In this document: in pieces, positions 53,127-62,457 of the stretch
How positions within the stretch are numbered: the stretch's first letter is position 1
Layout: each line of letters opens with the position of its first letter
Assembly (NCBI RefSeq): GCF_000379105.1
Contig: NZ_KB900609.1
Coordinates: 2,285,934-2,349,933 of the forward strand
DNA from: Methylobacterium sp. WSM2598
GTDB lineage: Bacteria; Pseudomonadota; Alphaproteobacteria; Rhizobiales; Beijerinckiaceae
Direction: 5' to 3'
DNA length: 64,000 nucleotides
Program-made: the position numbers and the translations under genes
Notes under the pieces: model-generated
What the model was told of the DNA's origin: nothing
What the model saw: the letters and a program-made list of their open reading frames with translations, nothing else
The model's database searches: none

Positions 53127-54467
53127 ATGTCGATGCCCATCGTCGCGATCGTCGGGCGTCCCAACGTCGGCAAGTCGACGCTGTTCAACCGCCTCGTCGG
53201 CCGCAAGCTCGCCCTCGTGGACGACCGTCCGGGCGTGACCCGCGACCGCCGGGAGGGCGAGGCGCGGCTCGGGCACCTGCGCTTCACGATCATCGACACG
53301 GCGGGCCTCGAAGAGGCCGACGCGGAATCCCTGGCCGGCCGGATGCGCGCCCAGACCGAGGCCGCCATCGCGGAGGCCGACGCGGTGCTCTTCGTGGTCG
53401 ATGCCCGCGCCGGCCTGCTGCCGGCCGACCAGCCCTTCGCGGAGCTCGTCCGGCGCGCCGACAAGCCGGTGATCCTGCTTGCCAACAAGGCGGAGGGCGG
53501 CGCCGGCCTGGCGGGCGCCTACGAGGCCTTCGGGCTCGGCCTCGGCGACCCGGTCCCGGTCTCGGCCGAGCACGGCGAGGGGATGGGGCAGCTCATCGAC
53601 GCGCTGGCCGACATCCTGCCCGAGGCCGAGGACGACGACGAGGAGGGCGAGGGCAAGCCGCTCCGGGTCGCCATCGTCGGGCGCCCCAATGCCGGCAAGT
53701 CGACCCTGATCAACCGGATGCTCGGCGAGGACAGGCTGCTGGTCGGGCCGGAGGCGGGCATCACCCGCGACTCGATCTCCCTCGACTGGGAGTGGCGCGG
53801 CCGCCGCATCAAGCTGCACGACACGGCGGGGATGCGCCGCCGCGCCCGGGTCGACGACAAGCTGGAGAAGCTCGCCGTCTCGGACGGGCTGCGGGCGGTG
53901 CGCTTCGCCGAGGTGGTGGTGGTGCTCCTCGACGCCACCATCCCGTTCGAGAAGCAGGACCTCACCATCGTCGACCTCGTCGAGCAGGAGGGCCGCGCCC
54001 TCGTCATCGGGCTCAACAAGTGGGACCTCGTCGCCGACCAGCCCGGCCTGCTCAAGGAGTTGCGGGAGAAGGCGGCGCGGCTCCTGCCCCAGGTGCGCGG
54101 CGCCCCGATCGTGCCGCTCTCCGGGCTCGCGGGCGAGGGCATCGACCGGCTGATGCAGGGCGTCGTCTCGGCCTCCGACGTCTGGAACCGGCGGGTGCCG
54201 ACGGCGCGGATCAACCAGTGGCTGTCCGAGGCCGTCCAGGCCAACCCGCCCCCCGCCGTGTCGGGCCGGCGCATCAAGATCCGCTACGCGACCCAGGTGA
54301 AGAGCCGGCCGCCGCACTTCGCGCTGTTCGGCAACCAGCTCGACGCGCTGCCGAAATCCTACACGCGCTACCTCGTGAACGGGCTCCGGGACGCGTTCGA
54401 CCTGCCCGGCGTGCCGATCCGGCTGTCCCTGCGCACGTCGCGCAATCCGTTCGACAAGGGGGAGTGA
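53127..54467 (+). CDS. der: GTPase Der (EngA), ribosome assembly factor
   Basis: Double-GTPase protein required for 50S subunit assembly. The 446 residues have G-domain 1 ([54 protein letters not shown]) and an acidic linker ([11 protein letters not shown]). G-domain 2 follows ([57 protein letters not shown]), then a C-terminal KH-like domain ([61 protein letters not shown]). ATG 53127 (MSMPIV) or 53133 (MPIV) may be used. Confidence 0.97.
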   Translation: MSMPIVAIVGRPNVGKSTLFNRLVGRKLALVDDRPGVTRDRREGEARLGHLRFTIIDTAGLEEADAESLAGRMRAQTEAAIAEADAVLFVVDARAGLLPADQPFAELVRRADKPVILLANKAEGGAGLAGAYEAFGLGLGDPVPVSAEHGEGMGQLIDALADILPEAEDDDEEGEGKPLRVAIVGRPNAGKSTLINRMLGEDRLLVGPEAGITRDSISLDWEWRGRRIKLHDTAGMRRRARVDDKLEKLAVSDGLRAVRFAEVVVVLLDATIPFEKQDLTIVDLVEQEGRALVIGLNKWDLVADQPGLLKELREKAARLLPQVRGAPIVPLSGLAGEGIDRLMQGVVSASDVWNRRVPTARINQWLSEAVQANPPPAVSGRRIKIRYATQVKSRPPHFALFGNQLDALPKSYTRYLVNGLRDAFDLPGVPIRLSLRTSRNPFDKGE

Positions 54468-54470
54468 GGC

Positions 54471-54638
54471 TCAGCGGGGCTTCAGGTCGCCGGGCAGGTG
54501 CTTGGCGTAGGCCTCCCGCTCCTCCTTCTCGCGCATCAGCGCCTCGTAGGCGGCCTTCTGCTCCGCCGAGACGGTGAGGACGCGCCCCTTCTCCGCCTTG
54601 CGGCGCGGCTGGCGCTTGAACTGGTCCTGTGCGGTCAT
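54471..54638 (-). CDS. Small conserved basic protein (55 residues) after der
   Basis: A short reading frame translates as MTAQDQFKRQPRRKAEKGRV followed by LTVSAEQKAAYEALMREKEE and REAYAKHLPGDLKPR. It is charged and mostly helical in pattern, with no cysteines or membrane segments. Codon usage has the G/C third positions of a real gene. It is convergent with der, separated by 3 bp, and 21 bp downstream of the DHFR-like gene start region's end, so it is probably co-transcribed with it. No known family; function unknown. Confidence 0.65.
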   Translation of the reverse strand: MTAQDQFKRQPRRKAEKGRVLTVSAEQKAAYEALMREKEEREAYAKHLPGDLKPR

Positions 54639-54659
54639 CGAATCGATCCCCTCGCGCCG

Positions 54660-55067
54660 TCACCCTCGCAGCTTGCCGCCCACCAGCCAAGCGGGGTCGA
54701 ACCAGCGATCCGCCTCGCCGTCGTAGGGCAGGCGCGTGATGTCCCATTGCTGGATGAAGGGCGCGTAGACGTTCCACACCGCCACCCCGCCGCCGACGAA
54801 GATCCGCCGCCCGCTGTAGCGGGCGAGCACCGCGGCCGGATCCTCGTGCGAGCGGATGATGGCGATGGTCCGGTCCCGGTACGCGAAGGAGGGCACCGCC
54901 TCGATCGTCTTCGGGCCGGCAATCAGCACGTGGCCCTGCGTCTCGGCGAAGAAGCGGGTCACGTCCTCGACGTAGAGCGGATCCGCGTTGCCCTCCCAGG
55001 GCAGCCGCCCGTCGAGGCCGAGCTGGCCCCGCTGCCCGATGGCGCACATCGCCCGCACGTCGATCAT
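54660..55067 (-). CDS. dmrA: DHFR-like protein, probable dihydromethanopterin reductase DmrA
   Basis: A 135-residue protein of the dihydrofolate reductase fold: MIDVRAMCAIGQRGQLGLDGRLPWEGNADPLYVEDVTRFFAETQGHVLIAGPKTIEAVP, then RDRTIAIIRSHEDPAAVL and RRIFVGGGVAVWNVYAPFIQQWDITRLPYDGEADRWFD. It is shorter than ordinary DHFR (about 160), and the catalytic acid normally after LPW (LPWxxPxD) is replaced by an LPWEGNADPLYVED segment. This length and pattern agree with DmrA of Methylobacterium extorquens, which reduces dihydromethanopterin to the C1 carrier tetrahydromethanopterin. A divergent FolA is the alternative. Confidence 0.7.
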   Translation of the reverse strand: MIDVRAMCAIGQRGQLGLDGRLPWEGNADPLYVEDVTRFFAETQGHVLIAGPKTIEAVPSFAYRDRTIAIIRSHEDPAAVLARYSGRRIFVGGGVAVWNVYAPFIQQWDITRLPYDGEADRWFDPAWLVGGKLRG

Positions 55068-55291
55068 CGCGTCTCTCCGCCTTGCACCGCGTCATACCGG
55101 GTCGACGGGGCCGGGTCGACGGGGCCGGCGCCACGGTCGCTCGGCCGCGCCGCCCAGGCCGCGGCCCGACCAAGGGGATCATATGACGTAACGTAAATTC
55201 ATAACCTTTTGTTAATACCCGATGCATAAACTTGCAATCGAGCCGTATAAGAAAGATTAATTCACCGGAGCGGCGCTCCCAGGAGGGTATC

Positions 55292-56986
55292 GTGCGGAGA
55301 ATCATAGATGATATTCCTATCCTGGGAAAAATTGCAATCCCAGTCCTGATTCTCATCGGCGTGACGATCGGTCTGCTGGGCCTGGTGGATGGCGTCTTCT
55401 CCGAGCTCGACCGGACCACCCAGCGGCTCGTCGACCTGCAGGCGGCCCGCGTCGTCGGGGCCTTCGAGGTCGCGCTCGCCGTCGGCGAGACGACGATCCA
55501 GGAGCGCAACATCATCATCGAGACCGATCCGGCGGCGCTGCGGGGCTACCACGACCGCTACGTGGCCGCGAAGGACGCGGCCGGCGCCGCCCAAAACCGG
55601 CTCGCGCGGCTCGCGGACACGCCCGCGCGGAGCAGCACCGCCGAGGCGGTCGGGCAGCAGATCGCAGCTTATTTCGCAGTGGCCGACCGGGTGGTAGCGT
55701 TCGCGCTTCGCAACGAGAACGAGGCGGCCTTCGCGCTGGCCTCCAAGGAGGGGCAGCGCGCGCGCGAGGCCGCGCTCCGCGCGGTTCGCAGCCGGGTGGA
55801 GGCCAATCTCGGCGAACTCGCCGCCGCCCGTGACAGGGCTCACGAGAGCGTCACCGCCGCGTCCTGGCGCCAGCTGGGCCTGGCCGTGACGGGCCTCACG
55901 CTGTCCTGCGCCCTGCTCGGGCTCGTCGCCGTGCGGGGCGTCTCGCGCCCGCTCGGCCGTGCCACCGCGGCGATGAGCAGGCTCGCGAGCGGCGACCTCG
56001 CGGTCGCGGTCGGCGGGACCGAGCGGCGCGACGAGGTCGGCGCGCTCGCCCGCGCCCTCCAGGTCTTCCGGGACGATGCCCTCGCGCGGCGCGAACTGGA
56101 GACCCGCGAGGCGGCGGAGGCCCGCGCGAAGCTCGCCCGCGCCGGCCAGCTCGACGCGCTCACGCGCAGGCTCGAAGGGACGGTGGCGGCCCTGCGCGAG
56201 GGCCTCTCGGGCGCCGTGCGGGGCATGGAGGCGACGGCCGGCGTGATGGCCTCGGTCGCGGAGCGGGGCGCGGTCCAGGCGGCCGCCGTGGCCGGGGCCG
56301 CGCAGCAGACCACGGCCAACGTGCAGACGGTGGCCGCCGCGAGCGAGGAGATGGCGGCCTCGATCCACGAGATCGTGAGCCAGGTGGCGCAATCCTCGCG
56401 CATCGCCGGACGGGCGGTGGAGGATGCCCGCCGCACCGACGCCACGGTGCGGCGTCTGGCGGAGACCGCGGAGCGGATCAGCGGCATCGTCTCGGCCATC
56501 TCGGGCATCGCCGCGCAGACGAACCTGCTGGCGCTGAACGCCACGATCGAGGCGGCGCGGGCCGGGGAGGCGGGGCGCGGCTTCGCAGTAGTCGCCGCCG
56601 AGGTCAAGGAACTCGCCGGCCAGACCGCCCGGGCCACCGACGAGATCGGCGGTCAGATCGGCGAGATTCAGGCCGCCACCCAGGCGGCCGTCGGGGACAT
56701 CCGGCAGATCGGCGAGGTGATCGCCGAGATGGCGCGGCACGCCGCCAGCATCGCGGCCGCCATGGAGGAGCAGGGAGCCGCCACGCAGGAAATCACCCGC
56801 AACGTGCAGGAGGCGGCGCGCGGGACCGAGAGCGTCCGGGCGAACGTCCTCGTCCTGCGCGACGGGGCGGAGGAGACCGGTGCGGCGGCCGCCCAGGTGC
56901 AGGACGCGGCCCGCGACCTCTCCGGGCAGTCCGAGAGGCTGGTCGGCGAGGTCGGCGCCTTCCTGGCGGCCGTCCGGGCCGCCTGA
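55292..56986 (+). CDS. Methyl-accepting chemotaxis protein
   Basis: A 564-residue transmembrane chemoreceptor. TM1 (about residues 12-32) is followed by a four-helix-bundle-type sensor domain, TM2 (about 194-214), a HAMP domain ([25 protein letters not shown]), and a signalling domain. The conserved tip is [48 protein letters not shown]. The GTG start at 55292 is set by a perfect AGGAGGG five bases upstream; the frame extends to an ATG at 55232 without a ribosome-binding site. The first 60 codons and the upstream region are strikingly AT-rich for this genome. The ligand is unknown. Confidence 0.94.
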   Translation: MRRIIDDIPILGKIAIPVLILIGVTIGLLGLVDGVFSELDRTTQRLVDLQAARVVGAFEVALAVGETTIQERNIIIETDPAALRGYHDRYVAAKDAAGAAQNRLARLADTPARSSTAEAVGQQIAAYFAVADRVVAFALRNENEAAFALASKEGQRAREAALRAVRSRVEANLGELAAARDRAHESVTAASWRQLGLAVTGLTLSCALLGLVAVRGVSRPLGRATAAMSRLASGDLAVAVGGTERRDEVGALARALQVFRDDALARRELETREAAEARAKLARAGQLDALTRRLEGTVAALREGLSGAVRGMEATAGVMASVAERGAVQAAAVAGAAQQTTANVQTVAAASEEMAASIHEIVSQVAQSSRIAGRAVEDARRTDATVRRLAETAERISGIVSAISGIAAQTNLLALNATIEAARAGEAGRGFAVVAAEVKELAGQTARATDEIGGQIGEIQAATQAAVGDIRQIGEVIAEMARHAASIAAAMEEQGAATQEITRNVQEAARGTESVRANVLVLRDGAEETGAAAAQVQDAARDLSGQSERLVGEVGAFLAAVRAA

Positions 56987-56990
56987 GCGC

Positions 56991-57752
56991 TCAGGCCGGG
57001 CGCTGGGGCGTGAGCACCCGGTCGCTCGGAAAGTCGTAGATGAGCCCGGTCTCCTGCCAGGAGGGGCTCGCGAGGCGCACCACGTGCGGCGCCAGGTCCT
57101 CGGGCGTGCGCAGGGTCTCGGGATCCTCGCCGGGCATCGCCGCCCGGCGCATCGCCGTGCGCAGCGGCCCGGGATTGACCAGCATCGCCCGGATCGGCGT
57201 GGACGCGGTCTCGGCCGCGTAGGTCCGCACCAGCGCCTCCAGCGCCGCCTTCGACACCGCGTAGGGCCCCCAATAGGCCTTGCAGCTCGCCGCGGCGCCC
57301 GAGGTGATGAAGATCGCCCGGCCCGCATCCGAGCGCCGCAGCAGCGGGTCGAGGGAGCGGATCAGGCGCCAATTCGCCGTCAGGTTCACGTCCATGACGC
57401 TCGCCCACAGCTTCGGCTCGACGTGGCCGAGGGGCATCAGCCGGCCGAGATTGCCCGCATTGCCGATCAGGACGTCGAGCCGCCCCCAGCGCTCGTGGAT
57501 CGCGGCGCCGAGCCGGTCGATGGCGTCGTAATCGGTCACGTCGAGGGGGACGAGGGTCGCCGTGCCGCCGCCCTGCCGGATCGCGTCGTCGAGTTCCTCG
57601 AGCGCCCCCTGGGTGCGCGCCACCGCGACCACGTGGGCGCCCGCGGCGGCGAGGGCCAGGGCGGCCGCGCGCCCGATCCCGCGGGAGGCGCCGGTGACCA
57701 CGGCGATGCGGTCGGCGAGGGGCTTGGTCTCTGCGGACGGGAGGTCGGACAT
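56991..57752 (-). CDS. Short-chain dehydrogenase/reductase (SDR) family oxidoreductase
   Basis: A 253-residue classical SDR. The cofactor motif is VVTGASRGIGRAAALALAAAGAHVVAVAR, the structural motif is LIGNAGNLGRLMP, the catalytic Ser lies in IFITSGAAASCKAYWG, and Tyr-x-x-x-Lys is in YAVSKAALEALVRTYAAE. The C-terminal VNPGPLRTAMRRAAMPGEDPETLRTPEDLAPHVVRLASPSWQETG is typical of the group encoded next to purF in Rhizobiales. The substrate is unknown. It begins 6 bp after the purF stop and is co-transcribed. Confidence 0.9.
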   Translation of the reverse strand: MSDLPSAETKPLADRIAVVTGASRGIGRAAALALAAAGAHVVAVARTQGALEELDDAIRQGGGTATLVPLDVTDYDAIDRLGAAIHERWGRLDVLIGNAGNLGRLMPLGHVEPKLWASVMDVNLTANWRLIRSLDPLLRRSDAGRAIFITSGAAASCKAYWGPYAVSKAALEALVRTYAAETASTPIRAMLVNPGPLRTAMRRAAMPGEDPETLRTPEDLAPHVVRLASPSWQETGLIYDFPSDRVLTPQRPA

Positions 57753-57758
57753 CGGGTC

Positions 57759-59258
57759 TCAGTCGGCTTCGGCGAGGAGCGCCATCCGCCGCGGCGAGGC
57801 GACGGCGAGGTCGGTCAGCGGGGTGGGGTAATCGCCCGTGAAGCAATGGTCGGTGTATTGCGGGCAGGCCGGGTCGCGGCCCTCCTCGCCCATCGCCCGG
57901 TACAGGCCCCCGATCGACAGGAAGGCGAGCGAGTCGGCGCCGATGTAGCGGCGCATGCCCTCGAGGTCGTGGGTGGCGGCGAGCAGCTTCTCCTTCTCGG
58001 GCGTGTCGATTCCGTAGAAGTCCGGATGGGTGATGGGCGGCGAGGCGATGCGGAAATGCACCTCGCTCGCCCCGGCCTCGCGCATCATCCGCACGATCTT
58101 CACCGAGGTGGTGCCGCGCACGAGGCTGTCGTCGACGAGGACGATGCGCTTGCCCGCGATGGCGGCGCGGTTCGCCGAGTGCTTCATGCGCACGCCGAGT
58201 TCGCGCACCGATTGCGTCGGCTGGATGAAGGTGCGCCCGACATAGTGGTTGCGGATGATGCCCATCTCGAAGGGCAGCCCCGTCTCCTGGGCGTAGCCGA
58301 GCGCCGCCGGCACGCCGGAATCCGGCACCGGCACCACGATGTCGGCCTCGGCCGGCGCCTCCTTGGCGAGCTCGACGCCGATGCTCTTGCGCACCGCGTA
58401 GACGTTCTTGCCGTTCACCACCGAATCCGGGCGGGCGAAGTAGATGTACTCGAAGATGCAGGGCCGCATCGGCGCCTCGGCGGCGAAGCGGATCGAGCGG
58501 ATGCCGTCGTCGTCGATGACGACGATCTCGCCGTTCTCGATGTCGCGCACGAAGCGGGCGCCGATGATGTCGAGGGCGCAGGTCTCGGAGGCGAGGATGT
58601 AGCGGCCGTCGAGCTCGCCGAGGACGAGCGGGCGGATGCCGAGCGGGTCGCGGGCGCCGATCAGCTTCTTGTTCGTCAGCATGACGAGCGCGTAGGCGCC
58701 CTCGATCTGGCGCAGGGCGTCCATCACCCGGTCGATGATGCGCACGTGCCGGCTGCGGGCGACCAAGTGGAGGATCGCCTCGGTGTCGGAGGTCGACTGG
58801 CAGATGGCGCCGTCGCGCACGAGCTGGCGGCGCAGCAGCAGGCCGTTGGTCAGGTTGCCGTTATGGGCGATCGCGAGGCCCCCGGTCTCCAGCTCGGCGA
58901 AGAGCGGCTGCACGTTGCGCAGGATCGTCTCGCCGGTGGTCGAGTAGCGCACGTGACCGATCGCCGAGAGGCCCTTGAGGCGCTCGATCGTGGCGAGATC
59001 CGAGAAGGAATCCCCGACGAGGCCCATCCGGCGCTCGGAATGGAACACGCTCCCGTCGAAGGAGACGATGCCGGCCGCTTCCTGGCCGCGATGCTGGAGG
59101 GCGTGGAGGCCGAGCGCCACGATGGCCGCCGCGTCGGGATGGCCGTGGATGCCGAACACCCCGCATTCCTCGCGCAGGGTGTCGCCGTCGAGGTCGAGGC
59201 CGCCGAAATCCGCGCTGCCCGCGGAGGCCGTCCGGCCCGATTCCCACCGTGCTGCCAT
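57759..59258 (-). CDS. purF: Amidophosphoribosyltransferase
   Basis: First committed step of purine synthesis, converting PRPP and glutamine to phosphoribosylamine. The N-terminal nucleophile cysteine is Cys32 in REECGVFGIHGHPDAAAIVALGLHALQHRGQEAAGIVS, so a 31-residue propeptide must be removed. The glutaminase domain continues with GHVRYSTTG and NGNLTN. The PRPP-binding motif is GKRIVLVDDSLVRGTTSVKIVRMMREAG. The 499-residue length is typical. It lies downstream of cvpA on the minus strand across a 172-bp gap that contains a 10-bp hairpin (59355-59379). Confidence 0.97.
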   Translation of the reverse strand: MAARWESGRTASAGSADFGGLDLDGDTLREECGVFGIHGHPDAAAIVALGLHALQHRGQEAAGIVSFDGSVFHSERRMGLVGDSFSDLATIERLKGLSAIGHVRYSTTGETILRNVQPLFAELETGGLAIAHNGNLTNGLLLRRQLVRDGAICQSTSDTEAILHLVARSRHVRIIDRVMDALRQIEGAYALVMLTNKKLIGARDPLGIRPLVLGELDGRYILASETCALDIIGARFVRDIENGEIVVIDDDGIRSIRFAAEAPMRPCIFEYIYFARPDSVVNGKNVYAVRKSIGVELAKEAPAEADIVVPVPDSGVPAALGYAQETGLPFEMGIIRNHYVGRTFIQPTQSVRELGVRMKHSANRAAIAGKRIVLVDDSLVRGTTSVKIVRMMREAGASEVHFRIASPPITHPDFYGIDTPEKEKLLAATHDLEGMRRYIGADSLAFLSIGGLYRAMGEEGRDPACPQYTDHCFTGDYPTPLTDLAVASPRRMALLAEAD

Positions 59259-59430
59259 GATGAAAGTCCCTCGCGGCCGGCCCTGCCACCGCCCTCGCTA
59301 GACGACGCGGCGCCCGGGCGCGAGGCCGGTTCCCGACTCGTCCACGACGGATTGACCGGGTCGGCCGAACCGGCCCGGTGACGAGTTCGTCATGTAGGCG
59401 CGGAGTGCGGCCGAGCCAAGGCGCCGGCCG

Positions 59431-60027
59431 CTACCGGCGCGCAGGGGTGGCATCCGTCCGGCGCTGGGGCGTGGTATCGGCCTCGGCCGGGGCCTCCGTG
59501 CCGGGGTCGGCCTCGGGCTTGGGCTTGCGGAACTGTTTCAGGAGCTCGTCCGGGTTGCCGGGCAGCATCGCCACCAGCTTCTGGCCGGTATTGTCCAGGA
59601 TCTCGCGGCTGCGCGCCTGCTGGGCCCAGTCCGGAACCTTGCCCTGGACCAGCCAGGCCAGGAAGACCCAGCCGATCACGCAGATGAGGAAGCCGCGGGC
59701 GGCGCCGAAGGCGAGGCCGAGGCTGCGGTCGATGGCGCCGATCCGGGAATCGAGGATCAGGTCCGAGACCTTCACGGTGATGATCGACACGACGAGCAGC
59801 GTGCCGAGGAAGATCGCCGCGATCGCGACGACGCGCGAGACGGTCTCGCTGGAGACGTGCTGCTGCACCAGCGGCTGCAGCACGGGGTGGAGTTTCCAGG
59901 CGACGGCGGCGGCCACGACCCAGGCGACGATCGCCAGAACCTCGCGGGTGAAGCCCCGCACCGCGGCGAGCAGCGCCGAGATGACCACCACGCCGAGGAC
60001 GACCAGATCGAGAACGGAGAAGGGCAT
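59431..60027 (-). CDS. cvpA: CvpA family membrane protein
   Basis: A 198-residue inner-membrane protein with four helices: MPFSVLDLVVLGVVVISALLAAVRGFTREVLAIVAWVVAAAVAW, VVAIAAIFLGTLLVVSIITVKVSDLI, and IDRSLGLAFGAARGFLICVIGWVFLAW. The RGFTREVL and DRSLGxxFGxxRG motifs are characteristic of CvpA. The family is needed for colicin V production in E. coli and envelope stress tolerance elsewhere. The C-terminal 50 residues are hydrophilic and disordered. It lies between radA and purF as in other Rhizobiales. Confidence 0.93.
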   Translation of the reverse strand: MPFSVLDLVVLGVVVISALLAAVRGFTREVLAIVAWVVAAAVAWKLHPVLQPLVQQHVSSETVSRVVAIAAIFLGTLLVVSIITVKVSDLILDSRIGAIDRSLGLAFGAARGFLICVIGWVFLAWLVQGKVPDWAQQARSREILDNTGQKLVAMLPGNPDELLKQFRKPKPEADPGTEAPAEADTTPQRRTDATPARR

Positions 60028-60209
60028 CGCAGGAACGCACCGGGAGCGGGCGGCGTTGGTTCGTGGGCGCGGCTGCTCCTGGCCGCGCCAGACCTATACT
60101 CCGCCATGGCCGATCCGTCACCCGGCGGACCGGAGGCGCGCCCCGCGGACGGGGTCCGCGGCGGCCGGGCGGCCCGCTTCCACGCGCCGTGCCGCGCGCC
60201 GCGCGACGG

Positions 60210-61643
60210 TCACCCCTCCGGATCGTAGGCCGGCAGGCGGGGGCGCTTGGCGCCGCGGCCGACCGGCCTGCCCGAGGCGATGCCGGCCACGAGGTCGGTG
60301 ATGTGCGCGAGCGCCTCGGCGGGGAAGCCACGCTCGCCGGCCTCCCCGCGTCCCTGCGGCATCAGCGCTCGGGCGAAGCCGAGCTTCTGCGCCTCCTTCA
60401 GCCGCGCATTCGCCTGCGCCACCGGCCGCACCGCCCCCGACAGGCCGATCTCGCCGAAATAGACCGCGTCGGAGGGCAGGGGCGTGGCGGAGAGCGACGA
60501 GACCAGGGCGGCGGCGACCGCGAGGTCCGCGGCCGGCTCGCCGATGCGCAGGCCGCCCGCCACGTTCAGGTAGACGTCGTGGGTGCCGAGCCGGATGCCC
60601 GCATGGGCCTCCAGCACCGCCAGCACCATCGAGAGCCGGTTGGGATCCCAGCCGACCACGGCGCGGCGCGGCATGCCCAGCGCCGAGGGGGCGACGAGGG
60701 CCTGGATCTCCACGAGGAGCGGCCGCGTGCCCTCCATGCCGGCGAAGACCGCGGTGCCGGGCGCGGCGAGGTCGCGGCCGGCCAGGAAGAGGGCCGAGGG
60801 GTTCGGCACCTCGGCGAGGCCGCCGTCGGTCATCTCGAAGACGCCGATCTCGTCCGTCGGACCGAAGCGGTTCTTGACCGCCCGCAGGATGCGGAAGTGG
60901 TGGCCCTGGTCGCCCTCGAAGGAGGCGACCGCGTCGACCATGTGCTCGACCACGCGCGGCCCGGCGATCTGACCGTCCTTCGTGACGTGCCCGACCAGGA
61001 TCACCGCCGTGCCGCTGGTCTTGGCGAAGCGGATCAGGCTCTGGGCCGAGCCGCGCACCTGCGTGACGGTGCCCGGCGCCGATTCGACCGTCTCGGTCCA
61101 CATGGTCTGGATCGAGTCGATGATCGCGAGGGCCGGCGGCCGTCCCTGGCTCAGGGTGGCGACGATGTCCTCGACGTTGGTCTCGGCGGCGAGCTCGACC
61201 GGCGCCCCCGCGAGGCCGAGCCGCTCCGCCCGCAGCCGCACCTGCCCGACCGCCTCCTCGCCCGAGATGTACGCGACGCGCTCCCCCCGGGCGGCGAGGG
61301 CCGCCGAGGCCTGCATCAGCAGCGTGGACTTGCCGATGCCGGGATCGCCGCCGAGCAGGATGACCGAGCCGCGCACGAAGCCGCCCCCGGTGACCCGGTC
61401 GAGCTCGGCGATGCCCGAGGGGGTGCGGGGCGCGTCCTTGACCTCGCCGGCGAGCCCTTCGAGGGGGAAGACCCGGCCCTTGGCCCGGCTCGGCCGCGTC
61501 GCCACCGGCCCGGCGGCTTGGGTCCCGGCGCCGGTCTCCTCCACGATCGAGTTCCAGCCGTTGCAGGCCTCGCAGCGCCCGCGCCAGCGATTGTAGACCG
61601 CGCCGCAGGATTGGCAGACGAAGGTCTGGTGGGATTTGGCCAT
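60210..61643 (-). CDS. radA: DNA repair protein RadA
   Basis: RecA-like ATPase and Lon-like protein that promotes branch migration in recombination repair. The 477 residues start MAKSHQTFVCQSCGAVYNRWRGRCEACNGWNSIVEE, giving the N-terminal C4 zinc finger. Walker A is LLGGDPGIGKSTLL, the RadA motif is RAVKNRFGPTDEIGVFEM (KNRFG), and the C-terminal Lon-like domain has AVVGWDPNRLSMVLAVLEAHAGIRLGTHDVYLNVAGGLRIGEPAADLAVAAALVSS. ATG 61643 is at the zinc finger; the extended frame to 61883 is not family-like. Confidence 0.97.
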   Translation of the reverse strand: MAKSHQTFVCQSCGAVYNRWRGRCEACNGWNSIVEETGAGTQAAGPVATRPSRAKGRVFPLEGLAGEVKDAPRTPSGIAELDRVTGGGFVRGSVILLGGDPGIGKSTLLMQASAALAARGERVAYISGEEAVGQVRLRAERLGLAGAPVELAAETNVEDIVATLSQGRPPALAIIDSIQTMWTETVESAPGTVTQVRGSAQSLIRFAKTSGTAVILVGHVTKDGQIAGPRVVEHMVDAVASFEGDQGHHFRILRAVKNRFGPTDEIGVFEMTDGGLAEVPNPSALFLAGRDLAAPGTAVFAGMEGTRPLLVEIQALVAPSALGMPRRAVVGWDPNRLSMVLAVLEAHAGIRLGTHDVYLNVAGGLRIGEPAADLAVAAALVSSLSATPLPSDAVYFGEIGLSGAVRPVAQANARLKEAQKLGFARALMPQGRGEAGERGFPAEALAHITDLVAGIASGRPVGRGAKRPRLPAYDPEG

Positions 61644-61884
61644 CGATGGTCTGCCTCGCGCGGGAAGGTCGGGATGGTCGCCGCGGTCCGGGGCGGGCGC
61701 GGCGCGAGGATGCGACGGTGCCGCCACGGTCGTCTCGCGGAACGCGGCCGGAGGTCGCCGATGTTCCCGATATGTCCCCGCCGTCCCGGGATCGCAACAG
61801 TCACGCGCCAGCAACCTGAGCGTCGCGCTGCGGCCGCAATCGGGCCGGACAGCGCGGGGGAGATCGCACGCACGGATCGCCACG

Positions 61885-62457
61885 ATGTCCCCCGACGGTC
61901 AAGCCCACCACTACGCCGGCGCCCCCCGCGCCTTCCACTGGGGCATGGCGGCCCTGATCCTGGTCGCCCTCGCCATCGGCGTCTGGGCGAGCACCCTGCC
62001 GCCCGGCACCTCGCCCCGGCGGGAACTCCTCGACCTGCACAAGTCGATCGGCATGACCGTGCTGGTGCTGCTGCCCCTGCGCGTCCTCTGCCGCTGGATC
62101 GCCGGCGCGCCCGGATTCCGGGTGCGGCCGTCCCGCCTCGCCGGCGCGGCGGCGCGCGCGGCCCATCTTTGCCTCTACGCCCTGATGCTGCTGATGCCAT
62201 TGAGCGGCTACGTCGATTCGGGCGCCGGCGGCTACGCGCTGCCCTGGTTCGGCCTGTTCTCCTGGCCCCGGCTCGTGCCCATCGACAAGCCGCTGTCGCA
62301 TCTGGGGGGCGAGATCCACCTCTGGGGGGCCTGGGCGATCGGTCTCCTCCTCGCGCTCCACTTCCTGGCGGTGGCGTGGCACGCCCTCGTGCGGCTCGAC
62401 GAGGTGCTGGCGCGGATGTGGCCCGGGCGGCGCGCCCGCGGCGCTCAGTCGATATAG
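61885..62457 (+). CDS. Cytochrome b561 family protein
   Basis: A 190-residue four-helix membrane cytochrome b. HYAGAPRAFHWGMAALILVALAIGVWAS, LLDLHKSIGMTVLVLLPLRVLCRWIAG, AAHLCLYALMLLMPLSGYVDS and GAWAIGLLLALHFLAVAWHALV supply the histidines for two b hemes at the usual helix positions. It probably transfers electrons between quinol and a periplasmic or superoxide partner, as proposed for bacterial YodB/CybB proteins. The start is ATG 61885 (MSPDGQAHHYAG). Its 3' end overlaps the convergent alr gene by 13 bp. Confidence 0.9.
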   Translation: MSPDGQAHHYAGAPRAFHWGMAALILVALAIGVWASTLPPGTSPRRELLDLHKSIGMTVLVLLPLRVLCRWIAGAPGFRVRPSRLAGAAARAAHLCLYALMLLMPLSGYVDSGAGGYALPWFGLFSWPRLVPIDKPLSHLGGEIHLWGAWAIGLLLALHFLAVAWHALVRLDEVLARMWPGRRARGAQSI

